17,288 nucleotides of DNA from Thermocrinis sp. (GCA_022759285.1 JAEMPM010000138.1:1-17288); one strand, 5' to 3'. Shown: positions 1-7,264, numbered from the stretch's first letter. The notes: a model not told the origin generated them from the letters alone. Translations and numbers: made by a program.

Positions 1-32
1 GTGGGTTTAAAAACTTGGTTCTGAACCTTCAT
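1..32 (-). CDS. Start of an unidentified gene, cut off by the window edge
   Basis: An ATG at 32-30 on the minus strand overlaps the stop codon of the upstream small membrane-protein gene in an ATGA arrangement. The visible peptide is MKVQNQVFKP, after which the window ends. The four-base overlap is the same coupling used by other gene pairs in this window, and a weak purine-rich GTGGAAG lies just upstream. Ten residues are too few to assign a family. Confidence 0.5.
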   Translation of the reverse strand, partial: MKVQNQVFKP

Positions 33-124
33 CTTCCACTCATAAACTTACCATACCAATGAAGAACGCCAAAAACCAAAAGGGTTAAAAAAATAAGGAA
101 CAGAACATAGAGCAAGAGTTCCAT
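29..124 (-). CDS. Small single-pass membrane protein, 31 residues
   Basis: The reading frame encodes 31 residues: a short start (MELL), one long hydrophobic stretch at about residues 3-21, and a polar positively charged tail (HWYGKFMSGR). The frame stays open further upstream, but that part is antisense to the PLD-HerA gene and has no hydrophobic or family character, so I prefer the ATG at 124. The ATGA overlap with the next gene argues that it is translated. An AGGA sits about 14 bases upstream, farther than is ideal. Small single-helix subunits of this kind accompany respiratory complexes, for example CcoQ/FixQ of cbb3 oxidases, but that identification is only a guess. Its start lies 18 bases from the divergent PLD-HerA start. 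Confidence 0.5.
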   Translation of the reverse strand: MELLLYVLFLIFLTLLVFGVLHWYGKFMSGR

Positions 125-142
125 AAAGAATAAAATATTCCT

Positions 143-2008
143 GTGGAATCCTTCATTGACAAACTTATAAGGGAGGTCTCCCAAGTTCAAAATTCCCTCA
201 AGGTTGCGTCTCCGTGGGTCAAAGGGGAAGTCTTGGAGGAACTTATAAAAGCCCTCAAACCTCAGGTAAAGTTGGAGGTTATCCTGAGGGCTGGGGAAAG
301 AAAGGACCTTGAAATCACAGATTACAGGGTTTTCAAAGCCATAAGGGACTTTGGAGGAGAAGTGTACATAAACCCACGATTGCATGCCAAGTTCTTGATA
401 ATGGATGATAGAAAAGCCTATGTAGGGTCTGCAAACCTCACTTACTCAGGCGCTGTAGAAGGCAACTTGGAAGCTATGGTGCTGGTTGAAGAGGAAGAGA
501 AGATAGAGGAACTTCTGGCACTTTGGGAGCTGTTAAAAGGATCTTCTGTTAAGTTGGACAAAAACACGGTGGCAGTTGCTCTGAAGGCATACTCTTCCAC
601 CGAGTTGGAGGTTTTGCTTTTGGAAGACCTACCTGAGGAGAGCTTTTTGAAGGTAAATACAGATAAGGGCTTTTTGATCTGTAAGCTAAGGAATGTTAGC
701 ACCTTGGGTCTTGATAGCCTCAGTCTAAAACTAAGTAGCCTTCAAAAGGAGTGGGTGGTTGCCCTCATAAACAGCATAGCAGAGGAGAGCGGAAGGATAA
801 AGGTGGGAAAGGTTTATGTAGTTTGCGAATACATAAAGCACAGGGAAAATGAAAAGAAAAGCCTTTTTGGAGTTCCTTTGAAGACTTTGGAAGTGGGTAC
901 CCAGTTTGTAAGGATGGAAGAGGAAGAGGAGTTGAAGGAACTTATGGGCACCAACATGTCCGGCTATCCGATGGAGGTTAAGGTCTCTGCAGGCAAGCTT
1001 TTTGGCGTTGGTACACCCGCCTACTTAGACCTTACAAAGATTGCCACCATGCATATGGCGGTGCTTGGCACTACAGGTTCTGGAAAGACCACCTTTGTAG
1101 TTCGGCTTCTAAAGGACATAAAGGACAAAGGCTATGCCCAAGTTTTTGTCATAGACCTTTTTGGAGAGTATTTCAAAAAGCTAAAAGAAAACGAGGAATT
1201 CATAGATTATGTGGAGTTTCCATATACTCTCTTTCCCGTAGGTGCAGAGGACATAAAGGAGTTGTTCAAAAAGTATGGCTTTGAAGTGGGAGAAAGGTCC
1301 TCCCAAGAGCGGGCTTTCTTTGGGAAAATAAGGAGGTTCCTAAAGCCAGACTTGGAGAAGATAGCTTACAGTGAAAAGAGCTTGGAGGATATTCTCCTTG
1401 ACGCACCCACGGACATTAAAGAGCAGGCGGAGGACCTTTTGGAGCTTCTTTCAAGGGATTTTGGAGAGGACGCAGTAAGAAATCAAAGGCTAGTATGGGA
1501 AAGGGCAAAGAAAGTGGTAGATTCTAAAAGTCCATTGGTTATATGTGATTTGAACAATTTGGCAGACCCGGAATCTCGCCTGAACATAGTAGGGCTTATC
1601 ATGAAGGAGATATTTCTCTCTTCAATGAAAGATGGCAGAAGGCGGATCATAGTCCTTGAAGAAGCCCACAACTTTGCACCGGAGAGGGGTGCTATTGATA
1701 TTCCTACAGGAAGGGAAAACATAGCCCTTCAGATGACAAAGAGGATAGCCTTGGAGGGTAGAAAGTTTGGTGTTGGTCTTATAGCCATAACCCAAAGGCC
1801 CGCAAACTTGAATAAATACATACTTTCTCAGATGAACACGCAAGCCATATTCCGTTTGGTTTCCAAGAACGACTTAGACGCGGTGTCAGTGTTCTTCGGA
1901 GAAAGGAACTGGGAACTTTTGAACTTATTGCCTCTTCTTAGACCGGGAGTCCTGTATCTAAATGGTCTGGCAGTGCCATTTGGTATGCTCTTGGAGATTG
2001 AGCTTTAA
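143..2008 (+). CDS. PLD-like nuclease domain fused to HerA/DUF87-type ATPase
   Basis: This 621-residue protein joins two modules. Residues about 1-135 form a phospholipase-D superfamily domain with one complete HKD motif (H81, K83, D88, then GSAN at 95-98); a single motif implies dimerisation to build the active site, as in Nuc and BfiI-type nucleases. After a linker at about 140-270, a HerA/FtsK-like hexameric translocase begins: a probable HAS-barrel remnant, Walker A GTTGSGKTT at 309-317, Walker B with the acidic pair LEE followed by AHN at 505-510, and a TQRP motif at 550-553. HerA ATPases pump DNA and usually work with a separate nuclease such as NurA; here the nuclease seems to be in cis. 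The start is GTG at 143, with an in-frame stop at 131-133 and no clear Shine-Dalgarno. The 3' end overlaps dtd by four bases. A role in end processing, repair or defence is inference; the neighbours are housekeeping genes. Confidence 0.88.
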   Translation: MESFIDKLIREVSQVQNSLKVASPWVKGEVLEELIKALKPQVKLEVILRAGERKDLEITDYRVFKAIRDFGGEVYINPRLHAKFLIMDDRKAYVGSANLTYSGAVEGNLEAMVLVEEEEKIEELLALWELLKGSSVKLDKNTVAVALKAYSSTELEVLLLEDLPEESFLKVNTDKGFLICKLRNVSTLGLDSLSLKLSSLQKEWVVALINSIAEESGRIKVGKVYVVCEYIKHRENEKKSLFGVPLKTLEVGTQFVRMEEEEELKELMGTNMSGYPMEVKVSAGKLFGVGTPAYLDLTKIATMHMAVLGTTGSGKTTFVVRLLKDIKDKGYAQVFVIDLFGEYFKKLKENEEFIDYVEFPYTLFPVGAEDIKELFKKYGFEVGERSSQERAFFGKIRRFLKPDLEKIAYSEKSLEDILLDAPTDIKEQAEDLLELLSRDFGEDAVRNQRLVWERAKKVVDSKSPLVICDLNNLADPESRLNIVGLIMKEIFLSSMKDGRRRIIVLEEAHNFAPERGAIDIPTGRENIALQMTKRIALEGRKFGVGLIAITQRPANLNKYILSQMNTQAIFRLVSKNDLDAVSVFFGERNWELLNLLPLLRPGVLYLNGLAVPFGMLLEIEL

Positions 2009-2439
2009 ACTTCCAAAAGGATAGTTACGGGTCCATCGTTTATTATGAAGACCTCCATATGGGCACCAAAGATGCCCGTCTGCACGGGTACATATTGGGA
2101 GAGCTTTTTGACAAAGAGTTCATACAACTCCTTTGCCCTCTCTGGCTTTTCTGCTTCCTCAAAGCTGGGTCTTCTGCCCTTTTGGGTGTTGGCATAAAGG
2201 GTAAATTGGGAAACTACAAGGGCGGAACCCTTCACATCCAAAAGGGAATACTGAAACTTACCCCTTTCGTCCTCAAATATTCTAAGATGCACCACCTTTT
2301 CCACCAGCTTATCCACTTTCTCCTCCGTGTCTCCTACCCTGACTCCAAGGAGTATGTTTAGTCCCTTTTCTATTCTCCCCACCTCTTTACCGTCCACCAC
2401 TACCCAAGAGGCCTTTACCCTTTGCACTAAGGCACGCAT
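2005..2439 (-). CDS. dtd: D-aminoacyl-tRNA deacylase
   Basis: This 144-residue protein hydrolyses D-amino acids wrongly attached to tRNA and also clears glycine mischarged on tRNA-Ala, acting as a homodimer in the cytoplasm. It has the normal family length and both signature motifs: SQFTLYA at 77-83, which supplies the active-site threonine region, and NDGPVT at 134-139, the cross-subunit Gly-Pro motif that excludes L-amino acids. TGIFGAHM at 121-128 is also typical. It starts two bases after the murI stop codon, so the two are almost certainly cotranscribed. The link makes sense, since MurI produces D-glutamate. It converges on the PLD-HerA gene with a four-base overlap. Confidence 0.96.
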   Translation of the reverse strand: MRALVQRVKASWVVVDGKEVGRIEKGLNILLGVRVGDTEEKVDKLVEKVVHLRIFEDERGKFQYSLLDVKGSALVVSQFTLYANTQKGRRPSFEEAEKPERAKELYELFVKKLSQYVPVQTGIFGAHMEVFIINDGPVTILLEV

Positions 2440-2441
2440 GT

Positions 2442-3206
2442 TCAGAGCTTACAAAGAACAGGTATAATCTCGTAGCTTTGCTCCTCTCCAAGGATAAGCT
2501 TTATAAGATGGCTTAGGTTGGGTGAATTGTCGGTAAAAAAGAGCCTCAGGGTCCCATTCCCTTCGTTCTTTGCCAACTTTTTAACCTCTTGAGCAACTGC
2601 TTTGGCAGAATCCACAATCTCCACATCTCCCATGTACTCCCTTATGGTCTCTTTTAATAGGGGATAGTGGGTGCAGGCAAGTATGAGAGTATCCACCTTA
2701 CCCTTCAGTTCTTCCAAGTAATACTCCACTACGCTTTGGGCAATTTTGCCGTTGATTATACCCTCCTCCACTAAGGGAACAAAGAGAGGACAAGCTTTAG
2801 CTATAGGCTGTGCGCCCTGTTCCTTTAAAAGGTTTTGATATACAGCACTTTGCACGGTACCTCTCGTGCCTATTACACCTATTCTTTTGGTCTTTGAGAC
2901 CTTCAGTGCTTGTTCAACGCCCGGCTTAACCACCCCAACCACGGGTATTGTTAAGCTCTTCCTCAGAAGCTCCAAGGCATAAGCACTTGCAGTGTTGCAG
3001 GCAACCACCAATAGCTCTATACCAAAGGACAGAAGGAACTCTGCACACTCAAGGCTGTATCTTTGGATGGTCTCCTTAGATTTGCCACCGTAAGGTACTC
3101 GGGCGGTATCCCCCAGGTAAAAAAAATCTACGGAGGGCAATTCCTCCCTAAGGGCCTTCAAAACAGTTAGCCCACCTACGCCTGAGTCAAAGACGCCAAT
3201 TTTCAT
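2442..3206 (-). CDS. murI: Glutamate racemase
   Basis: This 254-residue enzyme interconverts L- and D-glutamate without a cofactor, providing D-glutamate for peptidoglycan. The N-terminus has the family's IGVFDSGVGG motif (catalytic-site D7 and S8), the YLGDTARVPYG segment follows at 30-40, and both catalytic cysteines are present: C70 in ACNTAS and C178 in ACTHYP, with H180 beside the second. Length matches the family. It begins at ATG 3206 without an obvious Shine-Dalgarno; an out-of-frame ATG lies 11 bases upstream. It is the first gene of a two-gene unit with dtd and diverges from the cytochrome c-552 gene. Confidence 0.97.
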   Translation of the reverse strand: MKIGVFDSGVGGLTVLKALREELPSVDFFYLGDTARVPYGGKSKETIQRYSLECAEFLLSFGIELLVVACNTASAYALELLRKSLTIPVVGVVKPGVEQALKVSKTKRIGVIGTRGTVQSAVYQNLLKEQGAQPIAKACPLFVPLVEEGIINGKIAQSVVEYYLEELKGKVDTLILACTHYPLLKETIREYMGDVEIVDSAKAVAQEVKKLAKNEGNGTLRLFFTDNSPNLSHLIKLILGEEQSYEIIPVLCKL

Positions 3207-3272
3207 GATTTTTTCATGTGGTTTTTCCTATTATAATACATATTGAACAAACTTATTTTAGGAGGTGCTGAC
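3207..3272. promoter_or_regulatory. Divergent promoter region between murI and cytochrome c-552
   Basis: The sequence ATTATAAT at 3230-3237 contains a perfect -10 hexamer on both strands: TATAAT at 3232-3237 for the cytochrome gene, and its mirror at 3235-3230 for murI. For the cytochrome gene a weak -35 (TTTTCA, 3211-3216, spacer 15) is the best I can find; no convincing -35 is visible for murI. The predicted cytochrome transcript would begin near 3244 and carry a strong GGAGG at 3261-3265, seven bases before the ATG. Confidence 0.6.
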
Positions 3273-3569
3273 ATGAAGAAAACTCTCATACTGCTGGCCG
3301 TAGGTCTTGTAAGCATATCCTTTGCTAACCAACAACTCGCCCAACTAAAGGGCTGTATGGCATGTCACGACCTAAAGACAAAGAAGGTGGGACCCGCTTT
3401 CGCAAGCGTAGCCAAGAAGTATGCAGGCAAGCCTGATGCAGTAAATTACTTGGTTAACAAGATCAAGAAAGGTGGTTCTGGTGTTTGGGGTTCTGTACCA
3501 ATGCCTCCTCAAACCGTATCTGACGCAGAAGCCAAGCAACTCGCCCAATGGATCTTGAGCATAAAGTAA
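3273..3569 (+). CDS. Cytochrome c-552, periplasmic class I c-type cytochrome
   Basis: A 98-residue precursor with an 18-residue signal peptide (MKKTLILLAVGLVSISFA) and an 80-residue mature protein. In the mature numbering the heme attachment motif CMACH is at 10-14 and the distal methionine ligand is M59 in SVPMPP. From memory the mature chain is almost identical in length and pattern to cytochrome c-552 of Hydrogenobacter thermophilus, ending in the same QLAQWILSIK. It shuttles electrons in the periplasm, probably from the bc1 complex to a terminal oxidase. I chose ATG 3273 because GGAGG at 3261-3265 is ideally placed and the signal peptide starts there; an upstream TTG at 3243 would add ten residues with no support. 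Its 3' end overlaps the next gene by 22 bases. Confidence 0.97.
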   Translation: MKKTLILLAVGLVSISFANQQLAQLKGCMACHDLKTKKVGPAFASVAKKYAGKPDAVNYLVNKIKKGGSGVWGSVPMPPQTVSDAEAKQLAQWILSIK

Positions 3570-3802
3570 GAGAACTCTTTTCGGAGTTTGTCCAGCTTCA
3601 CTTCAAAAAACCCGTAGAGGTGAGTTTCAGGGACCTAAGGTCCGCTCTCCTCTTCTCTATGTTCTTAGAATGGTTCGGTCTTGACAATCCCTTAGGTATA
3701 TACCTTTTGGACCTTTATCCGGAGCTCTTATCTGAATTTCACCTTTGGCACCGAACCTTGGGTATAGAACACTCAAAACTTGACTTTCTACCATGCTGTT
3801 GA
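3548..3802 (+). CDS. Uncharacterised 84-residue protein encoded with a Get3/ArsA-like ATPase
   Basis: I do not recognise this family. The protein is soluble-looking, rich in leucine, phenylalanine and acidic residues, probably helical, and ends in a Cys-Cys pair (DFLPCC). It starts inside the cytochrome c-552 coding region and ends ten bases inside the ATPase gene, so it is overlapped on both sides. No Shine-Dalgarno is visible at ATG 3548 and there is no other in-frame start until about residue 38, so expression would rely on translational coupling. The double overlap, plausible composition and position argue for a real gene, possibly a partner or adaptor of the ATPase. That role is inference. 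Confidence 0.68.
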   Translation: MDLEHKVRELFSEFVQLHFKKPVEVSFRDLRSALLFSMFLEWFGLDNPLGIYLLDLYPELLSEFHLWHRTLGIEHSKLDFLPCC

Positions 3803-4590
3803 AAAAGGTCTATATGTTTGGAGGGAAAGGTGGCGTTGGTAAGAGCACCTTATCCTGTGCATTAGCCCTGTGGCTCTCTGAGAAGGGCAAAACCCTTTTG
3901 GCTTCCTTGGACCCAGCACATTCCCTTTCTGGTATACTCAAAACACCGGTAGGAAGCGATATTACTCAAGTTCTCCCAAGTCTTTATGCGGTGGAGTTTG
4001 ATGCTCAAAGCTTAGCCCGGAACTATGTAGATAGAGTTTTAAAGGGTTTGGAGGAGATTCTTTCTCCCTCTGTCTTGGAAGGTGCAAAAAGGTTTGCGTC
4101 CCTGATTTCCTCTTCCCCCACCTCTTTGGAAACTGCGGTTTTTGATAAGCTTTCTGAGCTCTTGCCTCAGTATGAGTATGTGGTTTTGGACTTTGCGCCT
4201 ACTGGACAGGTGCTCAGGTTCTTTGATTCTCTAAACTTGGTTCAAGAGTGGCTTGAGTTTTTGGTCCAGCTCAGCCATCGGCAGGAGGAAATAGACCGGT
4301 TTATGAACAGGAAAAGAAACCTACCTCAACTTCTCAAGGAAAGACTCCAAAAAATAAAGTTCTTGGCAGAAACCTTAAGGGAAAAGGGATTGCTCTTTGC
4401 GGTTGCAAGGCAGGAGCCCTTAGCCCTCCAAGAGGCACAAATGTTAGAAAAGAACGGATTCATAAAAACAAAGAGGGTTATAAACTGTTCTGAAGAACCC
4501 ACCCAAGAGCTTAGCATACCAAGAGTAGAAGATCCCTACGGGCTTGAGAACCTCAAAAAAATCCCCATAGAAAAGCTCGCGCTATTTTAA
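3793..4590 (+). CDS. Get3/ArsA-family P-loop ATPase
   Basis: This 265-residue protein belongs to the SIMIBI-class ArsA/Get3 group. The deviant Walker A is GGKGGVGKST at 10-19 with signature lysine K12 and P-loop lysine K17; switch I is DPAHS at 40-44; switch II is DFAPTGQ at 133-139, close to the DTAPTGH of Get3. A later segment (about 205-235) resembles the Get3 region that ends in the adenine-contacting asparagine (RVIN). It is a single ATPase half and lacks both the paired metal-binding cysteines of Get3 and an evident ArsA arsenite site. So tail-anchored-protein targeting or arsenite export cannot be claimed; many bacterial members have unknown roles. It starts within the 84-residue gene and converges on the glycosylase gene with a nine-base overlap. 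Confidence 0.87.
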   Translation: MLLKKVYMFGGKGGVGKSTLSCALALWLSEKGKTLLASLDPAHSLSGILKTPVGSDITQVLPSLYAVEFDAQSLARNYVDRVLKGLEEILSPSVLEGAKRFASLISSSPTSLETAVFDKLSELLPQYEYVVLDFAPTGQVLRFFDSLNLVQEWLEFLVQLSHRQEEIDRFMNRKRNLPQLLKERLQKIKFLAETLREKGLLFAVARQEPLALQEAQMLEKNGFIKTKRVINCSEEPTQELSIPRVEDPYGLENLKKIPIEKLALF

Positions 4591-5256
4591 CACCTTTCCT
4601 GTCTTTAGATAGAACACGTAAAGGTCAAGTTCTGCCAAGCTCATTCCGAGCCTTTGTGCTACTTCATTGAGGACCTTCTCTGATTGAAGGTATATTTTCT
4701 TCGTTATGGTTTTGCAGTCTGGAATGAGCTTTTTCTCTTTCAAAAACCTAAATATGTGTCTGTCTATTATTGCCACATCCTTGTAGCCTATGTTTCGTAA
4801 AAAGTGGGACGCTTCCTTTAGCCCAAAGCCATTCACTTTGTATTTGGAGCAAGCATCACTTAAAAGGTCCCTTAGTTCTTGAGGGCTTGAACCACTTTTT
4901 AAAAGTTCTAAGGTTCTGTGAAAGTTTTCCCTTGCCCTTACGATCCTTTCTGCCCTTTGGCGGGCAAATCTATGACCAAGAGAAGAGAGAATTTCTGTTA
5001 GCTCTTCCAAGCTCAGGCTTTTAAACCCCTCCGTTCCTATTTGCATCTGTGCCTTTATGCCAAGGCTTGCGGAGGAGTTGGCGGTTAGCAAGCAAAAGCA
5101 AAGTTCCGAAAATAGGTCCGTCTTATACTCCGCATCCAAAAAGGGCTTAAAGTTAAAGTAGGTCTCTCCAAACCTTCCTAAGTTTTCAAACTCCTCCAGC
5201 CTCTTATAGACAAAGCTTCCAACTTTTTCCTTTGCCAGAAGGACATCATCAAACAC
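4582..5256 (-). CDS. ogg: Ogg2-type 8-oxoguanine DNA glycosylase/AP lyase
   Basis: This 224-residue HhH-GPD protein matches the small archaeal-type Ogg2 family, known from Methanocaldococcus and Thermotoga. Such enzymes remove 8-oxoguanine and cut the abasic strand. The helix-hairpin-helix region reads VNGFGLKEASHFLRNIG at 141-157 with candidate catalytic lysine K147, followed by IIDRH with catalytic aspartate D165. It has no C-terminal iron-sulfur cysteine cluster, which separates it from endonuclease III and MutY. The start is GTG at 5256, preceded by a strong GGAGGTG six bases upstream within the end of recN; the two genes overlap by eight bases. Cotranscription with recN suggests a DNA-damage operon. 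Substrate specificity is inferred from the family. Confidence 0.9.
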   Translation of the reverse strand: MFDDVLLAKEKVGSFVYKRLEEFENLGRFGETYFNFKPFLDAEYKTDLFSELCFCLLTANSSASLGIKAQMQIGTEGFKSLSLEELTEILSSLGHRFARQRAERIVRARENFHRTLELLKSGSSPQELRDLLSDACSKYKVNGFGLKEASHFLRNIGYKDVAIIDRHIFRFLKEKKLIPDCKTITKKIYLQSEKVLNEVAQRLGMSLAELDLYVFYLKTGKVLK

Positions 5257-6781
5257 AGCGCACCTCCTTCATAAGCTCCATCGCACCTTTAAGGGTTTGA
5301 TCGTTTATTATGCCCATGAGCCTTGCTACTTCTTGCAAGCGTTCCTCTTCTTCAAGTTCTTTTATTAAGACCTGGTTGTCCTTCCGGTAAGTTTTAAAGT
5401 GTTTATCTCCTGCGGAAGCAAGGGCAGGCGAATGGGTTATTGCTATAATCTGCATTTTTGAGGATAGTCTTTTCAAAAACTTTGCCATTTTGAGAGAAGT
5501 CTCTCCGCTTATACCCACATCTATCTCGTCCAAAAGGTAAGTCTGGGCTACAGGAGATAGCAAAAATAAGCTCAGGGCTAAACGAGAGACCTCACCGCCC
5601 GAGGCAACCTCTGATAAGTCCTTGGGTGTTCCACCAGAGGAAGAAAACAAAAATCTTACATCCTCAAAGCCAAAAGGTCCCTCCCTTTCTTCAAAGAGTA
5701 CATCAAAGACCCCTTTTTCCAAACCAAGCTCCTTTAAGCTATCCATTACCATGCTTACAAAAGCAGGCTTTTGTTCCCTTCTCTTTGCACTGAGCCTTTG
5801 CCCCACTTCTCTGAGCTTAGCACTTAGCACTTCTCTCTTGCTTTGAAGCTCCTTAAGGTTCAGCTCTATTCCTTCTAACCTTTTTACCTCCTCTTTGAGC
5901 TCTTTGGCAAACTCCAAAATTTCTTTATAGCTCTTTTTGTATCTTCTTTCTAAACTTTGCACCGCAAAGACTTTTTGGTTTAGCCGGTCTATTTCCTCAA
6001 GATCCCAGCTTTCATAAAGGTTGGAGAGCTTTTTTCTGAGTTCTAGAAATTCCTCCTGAATCTGCGTAATGCTTTCTTTTTCTTGGCTCAACCCCAAACC
6101 TTCCAAGAGCTTTGCCAAGTTCTTCAAACCGGGTATTAACACTTCGTCCAACAGTGCTACCCCTTCAAGGGATAGCCTATTGATCCTCTCACCCTCTGCG
6201 TACTTTTTTAGAATCTCCAAAGCCCTCTTGTACTCCTCTTCCGACCATCCCACCTTTTCAATATCCTTTAGCTCCTCTTTGAGTATTCTAATCCGAAGGT
6301 CCTTTTCCCTCTCCAAATGGGCAAGTTGCTCCAAGTCCCTTTCTACCTCCTTTAACTGCTGGTAGAGTTTTTCAAACTCCCTTCTCAGCTCAATGGCTCC
6401 TGTACTTTTGTCAAAGACATCCCTCTGGAAGTCCCTTCTTAAAATTCTTAGCCTGTCATCCTGCTTTTGGAAAAGTAAAGCCTTCGAGAGAATTTCCTTG
6501 ACCACCTTTTGAGTGCTACTGAGCCCATTGAGGTAAAATCTACTCCTTCCTCTTTTTATCTCTCTTCTTAGAATAAATTCTTCGTCATCTAAGACTACTT
6601 CCACCTCTACCGCAGTGCCTTCCTCGTAATCTCCCTGCTCCCCCATCAAAAACGAAAGGGCGGAAAAGGTCATAGACTTTCCTGTTCCCGTCTCTCCTGT
6701 GATCACATTGAGACCTTTGTCAAAGAAAAGCTCCTGCCCTTCTATGAGAAGGAACTTATCTATACTCAGCCTAAGCAGCAT
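5249..6781 (-). CDS. recN: DNA repair protein RecN
   Basis: An SMC-like ATPase that helps hold and process DNA at double-strand breaks. Of its 510 residues (E. coli RecN has 553), the N-terminus carries Walker A GETGTGKS at 29-36. A helical, charged central section (about 130-340) makes the antiparallel coiled coil. The C-terminal half has the ABC signature SGGE at 394-397, Walker B YLLDEID at 415-421 and the H-loop ITHS at about 448-451. The shorter length is mainly a shortened coiled-coil arm. The ATG at 6781 lacks a visible Shine-Dalgarno. It is followed by the overlapping Ogg2-type gene. Confidence 0.95.
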   Translation of the reverse strand: MLLRLSIDKFLLIEGQELFFDKGLNVITGETGTGKSMTFSALSFLMGEQGDYEEGTAVEVEVVLDDEEFILRREIKRGRSRFYLNGLSSTQKVVKEILSKALLFQKQDDRLRILRRDFQRDVFDKSTGAIELRREFEKLYQQLKEVERDLEQLAHLEREKDLRIRILKEELKDIEKVGWSEEEYKRALEILKKYAEGERINRLSLEGVALLDEVLIPGLKNLAKLLEGLGLSQEKESITQIQEEFLELRKKLSNLYESWDLEEIDRLNQKVFAVQSLERRYKKSYKEILEFAKELKEEVKRLEGIELNLKELQSKREVLSAKLREVGQRLSAKRREQKPAFVSMVMDSLKELGLEKGVFDVLFEEREGPFGFEDVRFLFSSSGGTPKDLSEVASGGEVSRLALSLFLLSPVAQTYLLDEIDVGISGETSLKMAKFLKRLSSKMQIIAITHSPALASAGDKHFKTYRKDNQVLIKELEEEERLQEVARLMGIINDQTLKGAMELMKEVRCV

Positions 6782-6847
6782 AAAAAATAAGATAAGGAAA
6801 GTATACAGCTGAGGTGTATTTTCTATATTAAAATAAACCAGTAGACA
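6782..6847. promoter_or_regulatory. AT-rich divergent region between recN and the PsiE-like gene
   Basis: Sixty-six bases separate two divergent starts. On the minus strand TATACT (6805-6800) is a plausible -10 for recN; on the plus strand TATATT (6824-6829) could serve the PsiE-like gene. Neither has a convincing -35 at 16-18 bases, and neither gene has a clear Shine-Dalgarno. No SOS-box-like palindrome was seen upstream of recN. Confidence 0.4.
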
Positions 6848-7264
6848 ATGTTCCAGGACACTGTATCTAAACTATACAAGCAGTTTGTCAGACTGGCCTT
6901 TAACATAACCATAATAGCTCTCATAGTTGGGCTCTTTGTAGGTATATTCAGGACTGTTTCAGAGCTTAGTCTTACTATTACAGAAGCCACGGTCAGATTG
7001 GGTTTTAAAGAGCTGGTTACCAACGTACTTTCTTTGATTGTAGTACTTGAGCTTATAAGGGCTTTTATAGAATTTTTTGAACACGAAAGGGTTAGGGTGG
7101 ATATACTATTAGAAGTCCTGATAGCCTTTGTTATAAGGGAGTTTATGCTACATCTATTTGAAGGAAATCTTTCTGGAATGGATGTGTTCTTTTGGTCCTT
7201 TGGGATCGTGGCCCTCATAGGTGCGAGGGCTATAAGCTTATTTTATAGGGTGCCAAAGGGTTAA
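6848..7264 (+). CDS. PsiE-like integral membrane protein
   Basis: A 138-residue protein with four predicted membrane helices at about 16-36, 54-74, 84-102 and 113-132, and a charged segment EFFEHERVRVDILLE in the second cytoplasmic or periplasmic turn. Length, helix spacing and the E-x-x-R-A-F / E-H-E-R-V pattern resemble the PsiE family, named for phosphate-starvation induction in E. coli; the biochemical role of the family is unknown. A stop codon at 6842-6844 lies just before the ATG, fixing the N-terminus at or after this point. It is followed after 41 bases by the inositol-phosphate synthase gene, which has its own likely promoter. Confidence 0.75.
   Translation: MFQDTVSKLYKQFVRLAFNITIIALIVGLFVGIFRTVSELSLTITEATVRLGFKELVTNVLSLIVVLELIRAFIEFFEHERVRVDILLEVLIAFVIREFMLHLFEGNLSGMDVFFWSFGIVALIGARAISLFYRVPKG

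Noticed and set aside
143..2008. PLD-HerA gene as part of a defence island
   Set aside because: Its neighbours are dtd, murI and a cytochrome gene. No restriction, toxin or mobile genes are near, so a defence role has no contextual support.
3243..3272. Upstream TTG start adding ten residues to cytochrome c-552
   Set aside because: The strong GGAGG at 3261-3265 and the signal peptide both point to ATG 3273, and the TTG would fall next to the predicted transcription start.
6823..7218. 131-codon open frame on the minus strand opposite the PsiE-like gene
   Set aside because: The plus-strand frame has regular membrane helices and family resemblance; the minus-strand product is a serine/threonine-rich mirror without recognisable features.
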